64,000 nucleotides of DNA from Dolomedes plantarius (GCA_907164885.2 OU015494.1:1518768-1582767); one strand, 5' to 3'. Positions 36,301 to 48,477 are shown, numbered from the stretch's first letter. A program made the numbers and translations. The notes: generated by a model from the sequence alone, not told the origin.

Positions 36301-37769
36301 CTTAAGAGATTATAGTTTTAACTGTACCGAAGGCTTTTTACTCTCTAATCTATTTGGTTCCCTCTATTTCATTACTTCATGGATATTTTTATGTCTTTAA
36401 ATTTAGAATTTTTATGGCTTTCAATTTTCTTACAAGTAAAAATAAAAGTAGCTAATTTGTAAATTATTAGTATAATAGTTCAATTTTCCTACAGATACTT
36501 TTCTATTAAAATTTGATGTATTTGTTTTTATGAAAAAACTTCTTTCTATATGACTCGAAATTTTCGAAAACAGTTTTATTGGTAAATTTTACAGTTATAC
36601 GACTTGATCCGCCATTAATTGCATTAATAGAAACTTGAACTGTTTGCCATGTCTCAATACCCTTTTACCGCATAATAGATAAGCATTTAATTTTATCTGT
36701 ATAATGATGAATCATTAATCATAAAGGATATTAAAACAAATGTTTATGCTACTTTAATGGAATTTCATTGATTTGAAATAATGTATCCTACATACTATTC
36801 AACGTGTATCCTTTACAGTAAGAGAGGAGAAATTAAGAATTTTTATTTCTCAAAATTCATTGGACAGAAATAATGAATCCCCATTTTTTGCCGAAAAGAG
36901 CTATTAACAAACAATTTGAGACGTTTTTGATTAATACTCGTAAGCAGTTTCATTTTAGAAAATACAAAATAAATGTAGCAGAGTGAAAGAAAAAAATAAT
37001 AGTTTTTCACGCTCAAGTGCAGAAATTGATCATTAATTTTTTATAATGTTTCGGCACTCCTAAGGAAAATGGCAAAGAAAATCTTGTAAAAATGACTTTA
37101 AACAAAGCACGATTTCCAGCATATAATTTTGTATAATCTATTTATTTCGAATATTTTCATCATAGATTTGAGTAAAACCTCTTCTATTTTTGGGAGAAGA
37201 CATAGAGTATTTAAAATTTTTGCATTTCGATCATTGTCTTTCATATTTATTTTACTTTTCTGTAATCTAACAATGCAGGAGTACAGTGCTGAACATAATG
37301 TTTCATACTTAGTATTCTTCTCCAGACGAATGATCCGGAAAATTGGATTAACTGCTCCTTTGCATATTTTTTAGAAGTTTTAAACAAGAATGTTTAATTT
37401 TTGTTGAAACTTCAGCGTAATAGTCTTTATTGTTCTCCAATCAGCAGTTGATCGTCACAATATGGAACCGACGTAGATTATGTTTATCTCTGGTGGAAAT
37501 GTTTTTGTATTTGATTGAACAGTCATTGTTTCGGATTTCATTTTATCCTTTTTGTATATGTTACATTAAAAGTACAGAGAACGATAGTTTAAAAATATGT
37601 TTTGTAATCTCGGGTATAATAATGTAAAATATGAAGGGTAACCTAGATTCGAAACTTTCGAGGCCTCAAAACATTGTAAATGCATGATATTCCATATAAT
37701 CTAACATTTAATATTTAAAATTCTGTACGTAATATTTCTGGTACACATTCATACCACAATTTATACAAC
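33380..37769. other. Region without recognisable gene
   Basis: 33460-34060 is of mixed composition with several C/G-rich runs and could be LTR-like or another element body; no domain recognised. 34.1-37.77 kb is AT-rich with short, stop-rich frames. A perfect hairpin at 35066-35101 is listed separately. Confidence 0.45.
35066..35101. repeat. Perfect 15-bp hairpin
   Basis: TGGCCTATAAACTGA and its exact inverted copy TCAGTTTATAGGCCA are separated by the 6-nt loop TAAGTT. Stem of 15 bp without mismatch. Confidence 0.9.
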
Positions 37770-39275
37770 CCTGCATAATTTCTCACTCGCTAATACATCT
37801 TATAATCTTGAATGATAGCTGGTTTCGCCGCCTGTGCATTCTCAATTTCTGGAGAAAAATGCAATGTGCTCAAAAGAGTTATAACTTTTTCTTTCTTTGG
37901 ACAATAGGGTACAATTGTTGCTGACTTTTGAAATCCAAATATTGAAGAGTTGACCTGTCTTCCTTTGCATGTGACGAACTCCTGGGGTGATTCGGATCGA
38001 GTTTTTCTTATTCTACCCAAAAGTGTAAAATTTTTATTCTCTAGCTCTTTTGCTAGATTTAAGCTAATAAAAAAGTTGTCTGCTGTAATATTTTTTCCAC
38101 TATTCTTCATTCCTTTCACCATATCCAGAACTACTCTCTTTCCTTGATTAACTTCTCTAGGCATATTTTGTCCTTTTCCTGTGTATACCTGAATATTGCA
38201 TACATAAGTTTTACTGTCACAGCTTTATTCCATATTTTCCTGGTTTTGACGGGATGTACTGTCTAAATGGGCATTTGCCCTTAAATGTAACCAATAATTC
38301 ATCGACAGTGATATTCTCATGAGAAATGTAAGCATCTTGTAATGTGGCTGTCCAAAGCTCAAATATATTTCTGATTGGTGACAGCTTATTATCAGATCGA
38401 TTTTTGAGCCTATTCTCAGCATCATCAAATCGAATGCAACAGGATATTTCTGTAAAACTATTCCTAGCCATAGATTTTTTGAAAATTGGGCGACCATCAT
38501 TTTCTTTTCACAGGTTCGTATTGCTTCATTATGTACTTTATACACTCCAGCGAGTATAAAAAGTCCAAAAAAGCACAAGATTTCTTCTTTATGAGTGTTA
38601 GCCCAACTATCCCCATATACTATTTTACCTTCTTTATTTGTGCATTTTAGAATTTCTTCAACGATATTTGCTTTTATGAAGAGTCCAAAAGTAGATTGTA
38701 TAGTGTCTACATTTCTTACCGTGTAACGTGTAGACCCTGGTGGAGTTTTCATCACATTTCGACAAGGCTGTCTACCTTGTTTATCTCTTTGTGGAGTTTC
38801 ATACCATATTTCATTTTTATTTCTTGACCTATAAATAAAAATATTTTTTTTATCTAAGATTCTTTATTCAGTTAAGATACAGAAAATTGTAAGAAATATA
38901 TTTTCTACGAAGTTCTCAACAATGCGGTAAAGAATATAGATTTTTTTAAAATTTTAGATATTTTAGATACTTTTTATATATTTTTAGAGACATTTTATTT
39001 GGAATATTTTACTAGAATTATTTAATTATACAAAATAATTTTTTTTACTTACACAGAGCTATTCTTTTCAGCAACATCAGGTTTTTTTGTATTTGATGAT
39101 GAGTCATCTGAGAGATCATTGTCATCGTCAATATATTAAAAATTCGACCGCTCCATCATCATCTGAAACTTCGTTGGTGTCTAATTCATCAGCTGATAAT
39201 TCAGAATCATTTTCTTCATTTATAATTCTCAAAATTTCTTCTTCAGTTAGATATTTATGCTTCATTCTTGCCATT
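37770..39275 (-). pseudogene. piggyBac transposase relic
   Basis: Reads leftward. An ATG at about 39275 starts an acidic N-terminus (MARMKHKYLTEEEILRIINE, then many Asp/Glu/Ser), typical of piggyBac transposases. A gap with stops follows, then from about 38830 to 38225 the region TRYTVRNVDTIQSTFGLFIK, LCFFGLFILAGVYKVHN, FRFDD-like and DELLVTFKGKCPFRQYIPSK (about 38320-38260, first catalytic Asp region), and from 38164 to 37790 VVLDMVKGMKNSGKNITADN (second Asp region) and LAKELENKNFTLLGRIRKTR. A palindrome GGGGTCACATGTGACCCC at 39450-39467 sits beyond the start and may belong to the terminal region. Three or more frame changes. No TTAA-flanked ends found. Confidence 0.75.
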
Positions 39276-39676
39276 TTAAAACTTTTCTAATTGAGCATGC
39301 TATAAAACGTTCTATATTGATTGAAATTCTTTTTACCTGATTAGTGCTGCCATTTATAGACAGAACCAGAAATCTTTTATAAATATCCCTCAATTTTAAT
39401 ATAACTCTAAATAAATTTGGTTGTGTTTGAAATTCATACTAAATTTTTTGTGGGGTCACATGTGACCCCAATTGTACTAAGTGTATAAATTGGCAAAAAT
39501 AATTCAAATTTATGAGCATAATGAAATTTTTATGTATGCATGGGATGTTACAAGATTGGGAAAAGCTAAATTGACAATGAACCCTCCAAGTTCAAGTTCG
39601 CACAAGACCATATCGGGTTTTTGGGGCATGAAGTAGGTTCGGGGAAAAGATCACCAAATGAGGTGAAAATAATGAG

Positions 39677-39761
39677 GCTCCATTTAATGTATGTTTCGTA
39701 GTGAATTGTGTGTGTTTTGTTTATGTATGAATTTATTGTTATGTGTTTATGTGATGTGTTT
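39677..39761 (+). repeat. 85-bp direct repeat, copy 1
   Basis: GCTCCATTTAATGTATGTTT onward, nearly identical to 40457-40541 (two or three differences), 780 bp apart. The pair brackets the gypsy pol fragment. Confidence 0.85.
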
Positions 39762-39779
39762 CATAAAGAAATATAGAAA

Positions 39780-40385
39780 TATAATATTCCCGGTCATATA
39801 GAAATTTCCCATCCCTGGAACCAAGACTCAATTGAGGGCTTTTTTGGGATTCACGGGTTATTACTCTCGGTACGTACCCAACTATTCACCCATAACAGTC
39901 GACGCGTTAAAGAGAAAATTCAGAAAGGAAAAAATTGAATGGACAGCTGATCGAAATCAGGCGTATGAGGAGCTGAAATCCCTCCTGATGAAAAGCCCCA
40001 TCTTATGAGCGCCGGATTATTGGTACAGACTGATGCTAGTTCGTTCTGACGGGCGTAGTTCTAGCCCAAAAGCACGACGAGGAAGAACACCCAATAGTGT
40101 TCCGCAGCTAAAAGTTTTCGAAAGATGAACGAAATAATCGCACCGTAGAGCGGGACTTAGTCGCTATTATGTTCGGGCTTAAGAAATTAAATCATTACCT
40201 CGACGTCCAGAAGTTTCGGATACAAACGCATAACAATCCGCTTGTCTTTAAAAAAATTGATGGAAACTAATGCCAGATTGACGCGGTGGGCTTTGTGTTT
40301 ACAGCAGTATAACTTCGAGATCGAGCATAAATCGGCAAGTTTAATGGCAACGCGGACCGGTTAAGTTGAACGGAAAGTGTAACGG
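39780..40385 (+). pseudogene. Ty3/gypsy RT thumb and RNase H fragment
   Basis: The frame opens with RTQLRAFLGFTGYYSRYVPN (about 39825-39885), the gypsy block that follows the RT active site, then KIEWTADRNQAYEELKSLL (start of RNase H region), and after frame changes a LTRWALCLQQYNFEIEHKS segment (about 40278-40335), the end of gypsy RNase H. RT active site, integrase and gag are absent. It lies between two copies of an 85-bp repeat. DNA just downstream (40378-41400) could be an LTR: it starts TGTAACGG and holds AATAAAGAG at about 41291, but no second LTR is visible. Confidence 0.7.
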
Positions 40386-40456
40386 TTGATGAACGAATAA
40401 GGTTGTCTGAAAGGCAAGTGGCCTAAATGTTGTGTATTTTATTTTGTCTTCATTCA

Positions 40457-40541
40457 GCTCCATTTAATGTATGTTTCGTGGTGAATTGTGTGTGTTTTGT
40501 TTATGTATGAACTTATTGTTATGTGTTTATGTGATGTGTTT
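40457..40541 (+). repeat. 85-bp direct repeat, copy 2
   Basis: Second copy of the 39677-39761 repeat; lies at the head of the putative gypsy LTR region. If copy 2 is part of the LTR, copy 1 marks LTR-derived DNA on the other side of the pol fragment. Confidence 0.85.
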
Positions 40542-41447
40542 GAGAATAGTGTAATATTTATCCATATTCACTTAACGGGAGTGAAATGGTATTTTCCATT
40601 TCGGAAGGGTAGAGTGAAGAAACCTCTTTAGGGTGAGAGGGATTAAAACCGATAAGCGTCCTAATCTGAGTACTCGGGTAGTTGAAAGGATGCTTCTTAG
40701 GACTCTTGAGTAAACGGATTTAAACATTTAAGATACCGTGCTAAAATGAGCCCGATTGAGGACCTTTCCGGAAAGGTGTTTCAGGTGGATTTACCAAACA
40801 GGGCCTGCTTTGGAATTTTTCAAATATGAAAACCTCTTTAAGAGGGAGGTGCTGAGACGACTATCACGAAATTCAAGTATTTCTCCTTAAATTCAGACAG
40901 TTTCGAGGAACTAGAAAGCCTGTTGTGCTGGGGGGCCATCCTTGAGATATAGCCATAAGTTGACGGGTGGTATGTGACTAACGAGTTTTATTTTTCAGCT
41001 AGCAATGTGTTAATGGCATTTCTCATCAAGGGAGGTTCCTGTGTGGCCGTGAATAGACCAGAAACCGAGACGATTGCGCCATTGATGTTCAAGGTGGGAG
41101 ATTTTTGGAGAAGTGTTAACGCATCTCCGACAGGCAGATAGGTTTGGAGAACTGATTGACTTCGCTTGCGAGGCAAGGTGGTCACTGAGATTGAAGTCGG
41201 GCAACGAAGGGCCGGGGAAACTTCAACGATAATTTAGGCTGGAGGCCTGCATCTTATACAATTTGTACATAGCCCTTCTTTTTATATGAAACTATAATAA
41301 AGAGTATCGCACTCGACTTCTGTGCTCTTTGTTTGAGACGAATTCAATTCCGACAAGAAGGTCCGCGCTACTCGAGAGCTAGAGTGTGAGTCTGGCGTCG
41401 TCATACTACTACCTATTTGTAAAACCTGCAAAACTATTATGTAATAC
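40542..41447. other. LTR-like DNA downstream of gypsy fragment
   Basis: Mixed composition, no recognisable protein. ATAATAAAGAGTATCG (about 41288-41303) resembles a polyadenylation signal inside an LTR R region. No gene identified on either strand. Confidence 0.3.
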
Positions 41448-41985
41448 TAGTCAGAAGAAATGTTGATGATTTAGCTTCCATGCAGCAGGCTGTAATAGCG
41501 GCATTGTTTCATTGCAGTTCTAGTGCATCAAAACCAATGCATGGTCAGTGTCCACGTGTTCTGACAAGTTGGCGCAAATATCAGCGTTCAATTGCCCAGA
41601 ATAAGCATATTTGAGAAAACAAAACTGACATTTCTGCTGATATTTTAAATACAATTAAACCTGTCTACATGGAGCTATGTAACTAAAAGTTGTTAAAAAA
41701 ATTTTTGCACGGAAAAAATTAGAATGCAAATGAGAGTTTCAATGGCATTGTGTGACAAATTTTGTCAAAGGATCCATTTGTGAGCCTCCGAACACAACAT
41801 TTTGGGGCTAATGTTAGTGTACTATTATTCAATGAGGCATTTACAAGTTTAGTGGATGTATTCAGTTGACTTCGGATAAACCCTGGGAACTTTACTGTGG
41901 AAGAGTTCAGGAATCTGGACAAAGTGCGAATCGCAGATTCTAAGCGCCACTCCACATGTAGCACGAAAAAAAAATTAAGGGCTAT
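41448..41985 (+). pseudogene. Unassigned transposase C-terminal relic ('family W')
   Basis: Read in shifting plus frames: CSSSASKPMHGQCPRVLTSW (about 41515-41575), KYQRSIAQNK, an IKPVYMELCNQKLLKKFLHGK-like stretch (about 41655-41715), NANESFNGIVWQ (about 41725-41760), FNEAFTSLVDVFSRLRINPG (about 41830-41890), and NLDKVRIADSKR. I recognise 'H-G-x-C-P ... L-H-G-x-T-Q-N-x-N-E-S-F-N' as the C-terminal part of an uncharacterised transposon protein family common in arthropods. Only this portion remains, with stops. Followed by AT-rich DNA (to 42250) that may be its 3' end. Confidence 0.55.
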
Positions 41986-44900
41986 CCAAATAAAAGTTAT
42001 GTAAATGATAAAAAAGAACGTATCTCCTATAAACGGGGACAGTTTTAGGCCCCTGAAAGAAATATTTCATGTAGAAAAATGGTAATAAACATATTAAATT
42101 TATTTTTATGGAAAATGGAATTTTTCGCAAAAGGGCTTTTTGCAAACAAGATAACTCAAAAACTAATCAGCAAAATTTTACAATTTTTTTCTCATATGTT
42201 TTCTATAGTTTTATGAGTGTAATAAATGAAAGGTTTTAAATATATCCATTAGAAGATGGGACATAGCCATTTTTTTCTGGAAAGTATGTTTTCTAATTTT
42301 TTCTCTTCGAAACGGACATGTAATAGTACCATATCTCTGGAATTTATAAAGATAAGATGCAAGATAATATAAAGATAAGATATCAAGTAAGATGCAATAT
42401 CTTACTTGATAGCATGCTTAGTATATACATATGTCATTGGAAACAAAAACGTGTGAAAAATTAGCAATGTTTTTCAAAGTATGGTATTTTTCGTAAAAGA
42501 AAAAATGTTAGCACATTTATCCCTTTTTTCCACATTTTTCAGAAGAAAAAATATATTTTCACTTGTCGTTTAAGTTAAACTTTCCTAACATGCAATCAGA
42601 TTTGAAATAATTCGTTTTTTTTTTAAACGGTATCTGAACGAGGTCTGATACCTTAAAAGATAGATGAAAGTTTTTACAAATTTATTTTCACATTCTTACT
42701 TTAGACAGCAGGAAGTAGTAACATAGGAAAGTATCTCACGTATAGTCATTCATTATACAAATATAGAAGATTTTTTTTTGCTGTTCACCTTTTATTTATC
42801 GGTAAAGCCGTAGTTTCATCTCTTGGAGGAGAGAAATCAGCACTTGAAAATCTTGACTTCTGGAGATTTCCAAATTCCCCTAAACGGGTAACCAACAAGT
42901 TGTTCGGTTCAAACTTGGACTATATCCCTTCTAATGCCATACCTTAAAGGTCCCATTAATTCCGAAACCCTTCGATTGTGGGATATAAAATTACCCCGAG
43001 TAAGAAATATCCCAGTTTTTTACAATGTTGAATTAATAAGGCATGGTGCTTCGTCGGCTGAGTTTTATATTAAGGTTGGAGAACAGTTTATACCCTTAAT
43101 AATTACTCTAGCAGTTTGAGCTAAACACTTCTTTTTACGTTAAATATGCATGAATTCTAGTTACTACAATCAACCTAATACTTGTTACAATAGGAATATA
43201 CAAAATAGAACACAACACACAGTAGACAGCTTCTTAAGTAAATCTCTTGACGCTGGTATGTGAACATCCAACTCTAGTTTGTCAACTTTCTAATTTTTAA
43301 GCAAAAAGCTATTTAAGAGAAAGTGTGGTTGAATAGCAATTTTCGGTTTAATATAACAAGCCTAGTGATACATTATTGCGAAGATGAATGGTTTCATTGC
43401 GTTTCCTTTTCATCTGGTATTTCTGCTTCAAAGATTTATCTATCCCTCCAGACGGAACTTCTCGCCGGAATAGAGAAGTTACGCGAATTTGTTCTCGTTT
43501 ATTTCAATGAAGAAAGGTTCCCGTTATCTTAATCATTCTATTCATTTCTATTCAGTATGTTTTCTCTTTAAGGAGAGTAAATCTCAATGATAATTGAATT
43601 TTTGAATACACCAATAAATCTTAACATTTGATTTCATAAATATTTCTCCTAAGCTTTGCTAAATAAATAAGAAAAAATGCTAGTACTCTTCTTTATTAAA
43701 TTGTAGAATGATATTTTTTTTTAATTGAGAAATATTTGTACACCAAAAATAGCAATCATAAATATTACCTCTGGGATGAAATGTAATTTAGTTTAGAATT
43801 GCAGCAGTGAACTGATCAATAATCTTAAATTTATGAAATTGTTTAGTTTAGAACACTTCATTATCTTGAAATGTTAAAAAATTATAGTTAATTTCCTTTT
43901 GCTATATGCGAATATTTAGAGAATAAACCTAGAAAGCTATTTTCTGAAAAACGATCATAACAATCATGCTGTCTGCAAAATTTAGATATACATTTCATAA
44001 ATCCTGACAGTTGCTTCTTCGAGAGCCAATACACAGTGATAGCTTTGGCTGTTTCTTTCAGTGCCTTCACTATCACTTTTGTGCTACATGGAGGTTAAAC
44101 ACTTTTCCTACGACAGTTTAGAACCCATTGGAACTTCAACCCAAGATTATTTGTAGTTTGTTACAGGATATAGGAAATTGAAGGTTCCAAGGTTTTAGCT
44201 CATGCAGGATGTGATACTTTTTTTAATTTCTGATTCTGATACATATCATTCAGGAAAAGCCTGTTATTCCCAGAACGACTGACACATCTACCACATGCGA
44301 ACATTTATCTCTCTTATAGCTGCATCATTTTCATCAGCTTTCTCCCAGCCTTACAGAGACGTTCCTAGAAGCACTATGGTAAATCTCCCGGTGTGATAGA
44401 TTATTTTATGTATGTTTGATCTTTTGAATAATGATGGAATATCTTACTTATATCTTACTGGTTTTACTGTTTAAGGATTAAAATATTTTTTAAAAATTAA
44501 TGACATTTGAATGGCGATTGTTCAAGATTTATCAAGGTTCATAATGGGTCAGATTAGTTCAAAATTTCAAAATTGAAAATAATAAGTTCCAAGATAAATT
44601 CCCCATCTAAACTTAACAACAATATTTAATCTCAAAACTAGACGTACACCTATTAATAAATCATCCTATTAATATATCATCTTTTCCGCACCATGAACTT
44701 ACTTTTACACATCCTTTCTCTTTAGGTTTGAAGCATCAAGAGAGAGTGAACCACCGACATCCAATGACGGAACAACATTATTATAAGAAGTGAATTACTG
44801 AATGAAATTTGTTTATGTCGGCAGTTATTTTTATGTCTCCAGACTGGAAGTCCTGAACATATCGGGGGAATTTAAAATGCGATAACAAATTTGATTTTTT

Positions 44901-45719
44901 TTTTCGAACGCGGATGCACTTGTCGCTAGACATTCGCCTGTATGTACACCGCGAGACTGCTGGCCATTCATTTAAGGAATCATTATATTATGCTTTATAA
45001 GTAACATTCTTGATTTTGCCTGTTTCTGAACAAAGAGGAGTCAGTCTGAAAACGTGTATTTGAATAAGGCACAAAACTATAGTCACTAGAAACTTGATGA
45101 CGGCGAATTTTTGTACTTGCATGACAAATTTTTCCTATCATATCCTCGAACAGTGGAAAAAAATCTCTGAAAATCTTCTCTAATTTCATTTCTTTATTCT
45201 TTCCGTGTGAGTTAGCTTGTATAATGTTTCGTTCTGGAAACTATGTTATTGCGTTTCACTGTTATCTGATCATCGATTGCTGTTTACCAATAGCACTGAA
45301 CAAATAGTTAAAAGATGTCGGGGATTTTACTGATGTTAACTTACCTCTGAAAATTTGTATAATATATTGATTGTTTTGAATTGTTAATACATGCGCTTTC
45401 CAAATATTTGTTTTGAAGATGTTAAAGGTAATTGTAAATTATATACTAAATTTTAAAGAGAAACTAAATTTTAAAACTGAAACTAATTTAAGATTTATTA
45501 AATAGAGCATACTATTCTCTGAAGGGTTATTGAATAATAACCACTGAATTAAGAAATAAGACTCGTGTATACAATATACGTGGAATTTCATAATAATATT
45601 TCATCAATAGAATATTTTTAAGGAAAAAATATATACATAAATATCGGATCTAAATTCCGTACACTTTCAGAACTTACCATAAAGAAGATTACAAAGATCA
45701 TTAGCTTAGTAGCATGGGT
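41986..45719. other. AT-rich DNA without recognisable gene
   Basis: No domain recognised on either strand. Contains an imperfect repeat of AAGATAAGAT near 42350-42380 next to a hairpin (42381-42411). Rest is stop-rich. Confidence 0.45.
42381..42411. repeat. 13-bp perfect hairpin
   Basis: TATCAAGTAAGAT and its exact inverted copy ATCTTACTTGATA with 5-nt loop GCAAT. Confidence 0.85.
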
Positions 45720-46104
45720 CTGTGGTGCGCAAACTTTTTAGACCCACTTTCCTTAAATAAAAATCCCTCGACCAGAATGAAAATTTTTTGCTAGCAGAAA
45801 TTTTTCAAAATTACGATTGCTAACAAAAAAAAAATAGGAAAAATAAGTAAGAAAATGTTGATAAACTATTTTATTGAGTTTTTCTGACTATTGTAAGATC
45901 GTTTGACAACTTATTTAACAATATCATATTATATATGTATTGTATAACATACAGCTATACAAATAATTTTATAAATATGTTATTATAGATAATTTAAAAT
46001 ATATTTTTTAATTAAATGATTCAATATTATATAAATTTCCTTCAAACTATCCGTGACCCCTCCAATATTTTTTGGGTCGTGACCCACAGTTTGGGAACCA
46101 CTGC
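45720..46104. mobile_element. hAT-like MITE
   Basis: The right end, read inward, is CAGTGGTTCCCAAACTGTGG followed by GTCACGACCC, the CAGxGGTTCxCAAACT terminus typical of hAT non-autonomous elements. The left end (CTGTGGTGCGCAAACTTTTT, then AGACCCAC) is a worn inverted match. About 385 bp, no coding capacity, AT-rich interior. The expected 8-bp target duplication is not clear. Confidence 0.6.
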
Positions 46105-46502
46105 CATAACTATTAGCTGTTTAGTATACTGCAATGTACTGAAAAACTCTAGTGAAAATTTTAATTTTCAAATTTGTATGTAGACCATTTCCTTCGTAAA
46201 AATCCTATCTATGCTAAATTTTCAGCCCATACTTTGTCTCTAATGCATCTTTGCTATTTACCTATTGTGAACTTTTCTATAATGTGCCTGCTTCAGCGAT
46301 GTTCAGCGAAACATATTAAGCATCATAAGAAGATTTCACCCTTTAAAGATGCTTAATTCTGAATGAAAATTCGCACCTGAGGTAAGAAAAAAATTTGTAT
46401 CAGACGGTTCAAGTAAATTATCAAAGGCTTCAACTTGGAGTTTTTTTCATGGATAATGGACTACATTCAAATAAAATTAAAATTATGACTTCCTATTATA
46501 TA
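46105..46502. other. Spacer before intact mariner
   Basis: AT-rich. No gene recognised; an open frame 46174-46353 has no domain. Confidence 0.4.
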
Positions 46503-48301
46503 CCGGGTGGCCATAATTAAACTGACAGTGCTCACAGTGTTCTGTAGCGCGATCTATTTGCGAGAATGACGCCACATTTTGTAGGAAGATTAAACAAGAC
46601 GGGGGACGAAGGATTCCGCGAAAAATAAATTAGTTTCAAAAGTCACCGCTAGGGGAATATTTGGCGCTGTGTAATAGAAAATAAAGTGTTAACAAATGCA
46701 AATTAATACGGAATAAAATTACCTTTTATTATGCACATTTTCTTATTTAGTTCAAGTGCAATATGACAACACTTTTAAAAAAGCGTAAAATCTACATAAA
46801 CACCGATAAAGTCTCGTGATCTGCAATATCACGTACGCTGAGCAGAAGAAGAAGTTCTTTATTCAAATTTCACGTTACATCCATTGGCACAGTGCCAGCT
46901 TCTTGGGTTTTAAAAGGCAATGTGTTACGTTTCGAATCAATCGGATTGAAAGGTTATGTGCAATGTCTCCTTCTTTAGTCGAGCGTGCGTTACTGGTCAA
47001 ATTCTTTTACCTCAACCAGTGCAACGAGTCAGCCGCTCTTCGTGCTTTTAGAACGCACAAAAAAATGCGTAAAGGTAACGGTCCTGTGTCAGTTAATGGG
47101 CTAAAAGCAATGGTTGCGACGTTTGAGAAAACAGGTTCTCTAAACGTTCAGTCAGGCAGAGGACGAAAACCTGTACCACAGGATGCAATCGAAGCAGTTG
47201 CCACGGCGATTGTTGACAGAGGACCAGACAATATTGCTGCCACCTCTAGCGCTCGTGGATTAGCTCGGAATATGGATATGCCTTACAGTACGGTATGGAA
47301 AATCTTACGAAAGATTATCAACTTCTATCCGTACAAGATCAGCCGTGTACAGGAGTTACTGTACCCCGACCATGATAAGCGATTGACTTTTGCTCTCACC
47401 TTTCTTGCCAGAATGGAGGTGGATGATGCTTGGCCGTGGAAAATCTTATGGGGAGACGAGGCCCACTTTTACCTGCATGGAACTGTGAATACCCAGAACT
47501 GCCGAATTTGGGATGACAAATCACCACATGCAGTTACAGAAATTCCCTTACATTCACCAAAGGTAACTGTTTGGTGTGGGTTCACAGCGGAATTTATCGT
47601 AGGTCCATTCTTCTATGAGAACGTTACCCCGACAGGACCGGAAACCTGTTCTGTTACCGGAGAGAAATATCGCCACATGTTGAACAGCTTTGTCATTCCG
47701 GCACTTCAGCAAAGACAATGCCTGGGGGAAATCATTTTCATGGAAGATGGAGCCCCTCCACACGTTGCTGTACGGGTGCAACAGCTGCTACGACAGAACT
47801 TCACAACAGAAAGAGTCATTAGCCGCTACTTTCCAACTGCATGGCCACCTCGGTCGCCTGATCTTACCCCATGCGACTTCTGGCTATGGGGTTACCTTAA
47901 GTCCAAGGTCTATCAAGGAGTGGTCCAGGACCTTGGTACGTTGAAGGATAACATATCGCGGACTGTACGGGAGTTTCCTGCAGACATGTTACTTTCTGCT
48001 GTTGTGCATACTGTGCACAGAATGCAATATGTGGTCCACAAAAATGGCAGCCACATTGAACCTCATTTGAATGCAAAATAAAAGGTAATTTCCGTATTGA
48101 TTTGCATTTGTTAACACTCTATTTTCTATTACACAGCGCCAAATATTCCCCTAGCGGTGACTTTTGGAACTAACTTATTTTTTCGCGGAATCCTTCGTCC
48201 CCCGTCTTGTTTAATCTTCCTACAAAATGTGGCGTCATTCTCGCAAATAGATCGCGCTACAGAACACTGTGAGCACTGTCAGTTTAATTATGGCCACCCG
48301 G
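46503..48301 (+). mobile_element. Complete mariner-type element, ~210-bp inverted repeats
   Basis: Flanked by TA at 46501-46502 and 48302-48303. The left end CCGGGTGGCCATAATTAAAC is matched inverted at the right (GTTTAATTATGGCCACCCGG). The match continues for about 210 bp with few differences, through the CGCGATCTATTTGCGAGAATG and GCGCTGTGTAATAGAAAATA blocks, unusually long for the superfamily. Total 1799 bp. The inner edge of the right repeat lies just after the gene's stop. The low divergence between the two repeats and the undisrupted gene indicate recent activity. Confidence 0.88.
46963..48081 (+). CDS. Mariner-superfamily transposase, intact (372 aa)
   Basis: Cut-and-paste transposase acting in the nucleus on its own inverted repeats, inserting at TA. 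The first ATG of the open frame is at 46963 (CAATGTCTCC); the frame is open upstream to about 46816 but has no ATG there. Residues about 1-65 form the first helix-turn-helix (NQCNESAALRAFRTHKK), then a GRGRKP AT-hook-like basic motif near residue 65-71, and a second HTH (about 95-125, SSARGLARNMDMPYSTVWKI). Catalytic residues: D165 in WGDEAHF, D262 in MEDGAPPH, D300 in RSPDLTPCDFW. Spacing between the second and third is 37 residues (DD37D). The C-terminus runs to GSHIEPHLNAK. No stop or frameshift. Length is normal for the family. Expression not shown. Confidence 0.88.
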   Translation: MSPSLVERALLVKFFYLNQCNESAALRAFRTHKKMRKGNGPVSVNGLKAMVATFEKTGSLNVQSGRGRKPVPQDAIEAVATAIVDRGPDNIAATSSARGLARNMDMPYSTVWKILRKIINFYPYKISRVQELLYPDHDKRLTFALTFLARMEVDDAWPWKILWGDEAHFYLHGTVNTQNCRIWDDKSPHAVTEIPLHSPKVTVWCGFTAEFIVGPFFYENVTPTGPETCSVTGEKYRHMLNSFVIPALQQRQCLGEIIFMEDGAPPHVAVRVQQLLRQNFTTERVISRYFPTAWPPRSPDLTPCDFWLWGYLKSKVYQGVVQDLGTLKDNISRTVREFPADMLLSAVVHTVHRMQYVVHKNGSHIEPHLNAK

Positions 48302-48414
48302 TATATTACAGTTACTGTGACATATTTACTTGCTAATTTCGATTTGAACTAATATTTGTTCTTCATATTACTCTCTTCCATGGTATGTTTTCAATATAGT
48401 TGAAACATCAATTC

Positions 48415-48477
<63 letters not shown>

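Noticed and set aside
46816..46962. Upstream extension of the intact mariner transposase by 49 codons
   Set aside because: The extension begins at GTG and has no ATG; the ATG at 46963 gives the expected N-terminus.
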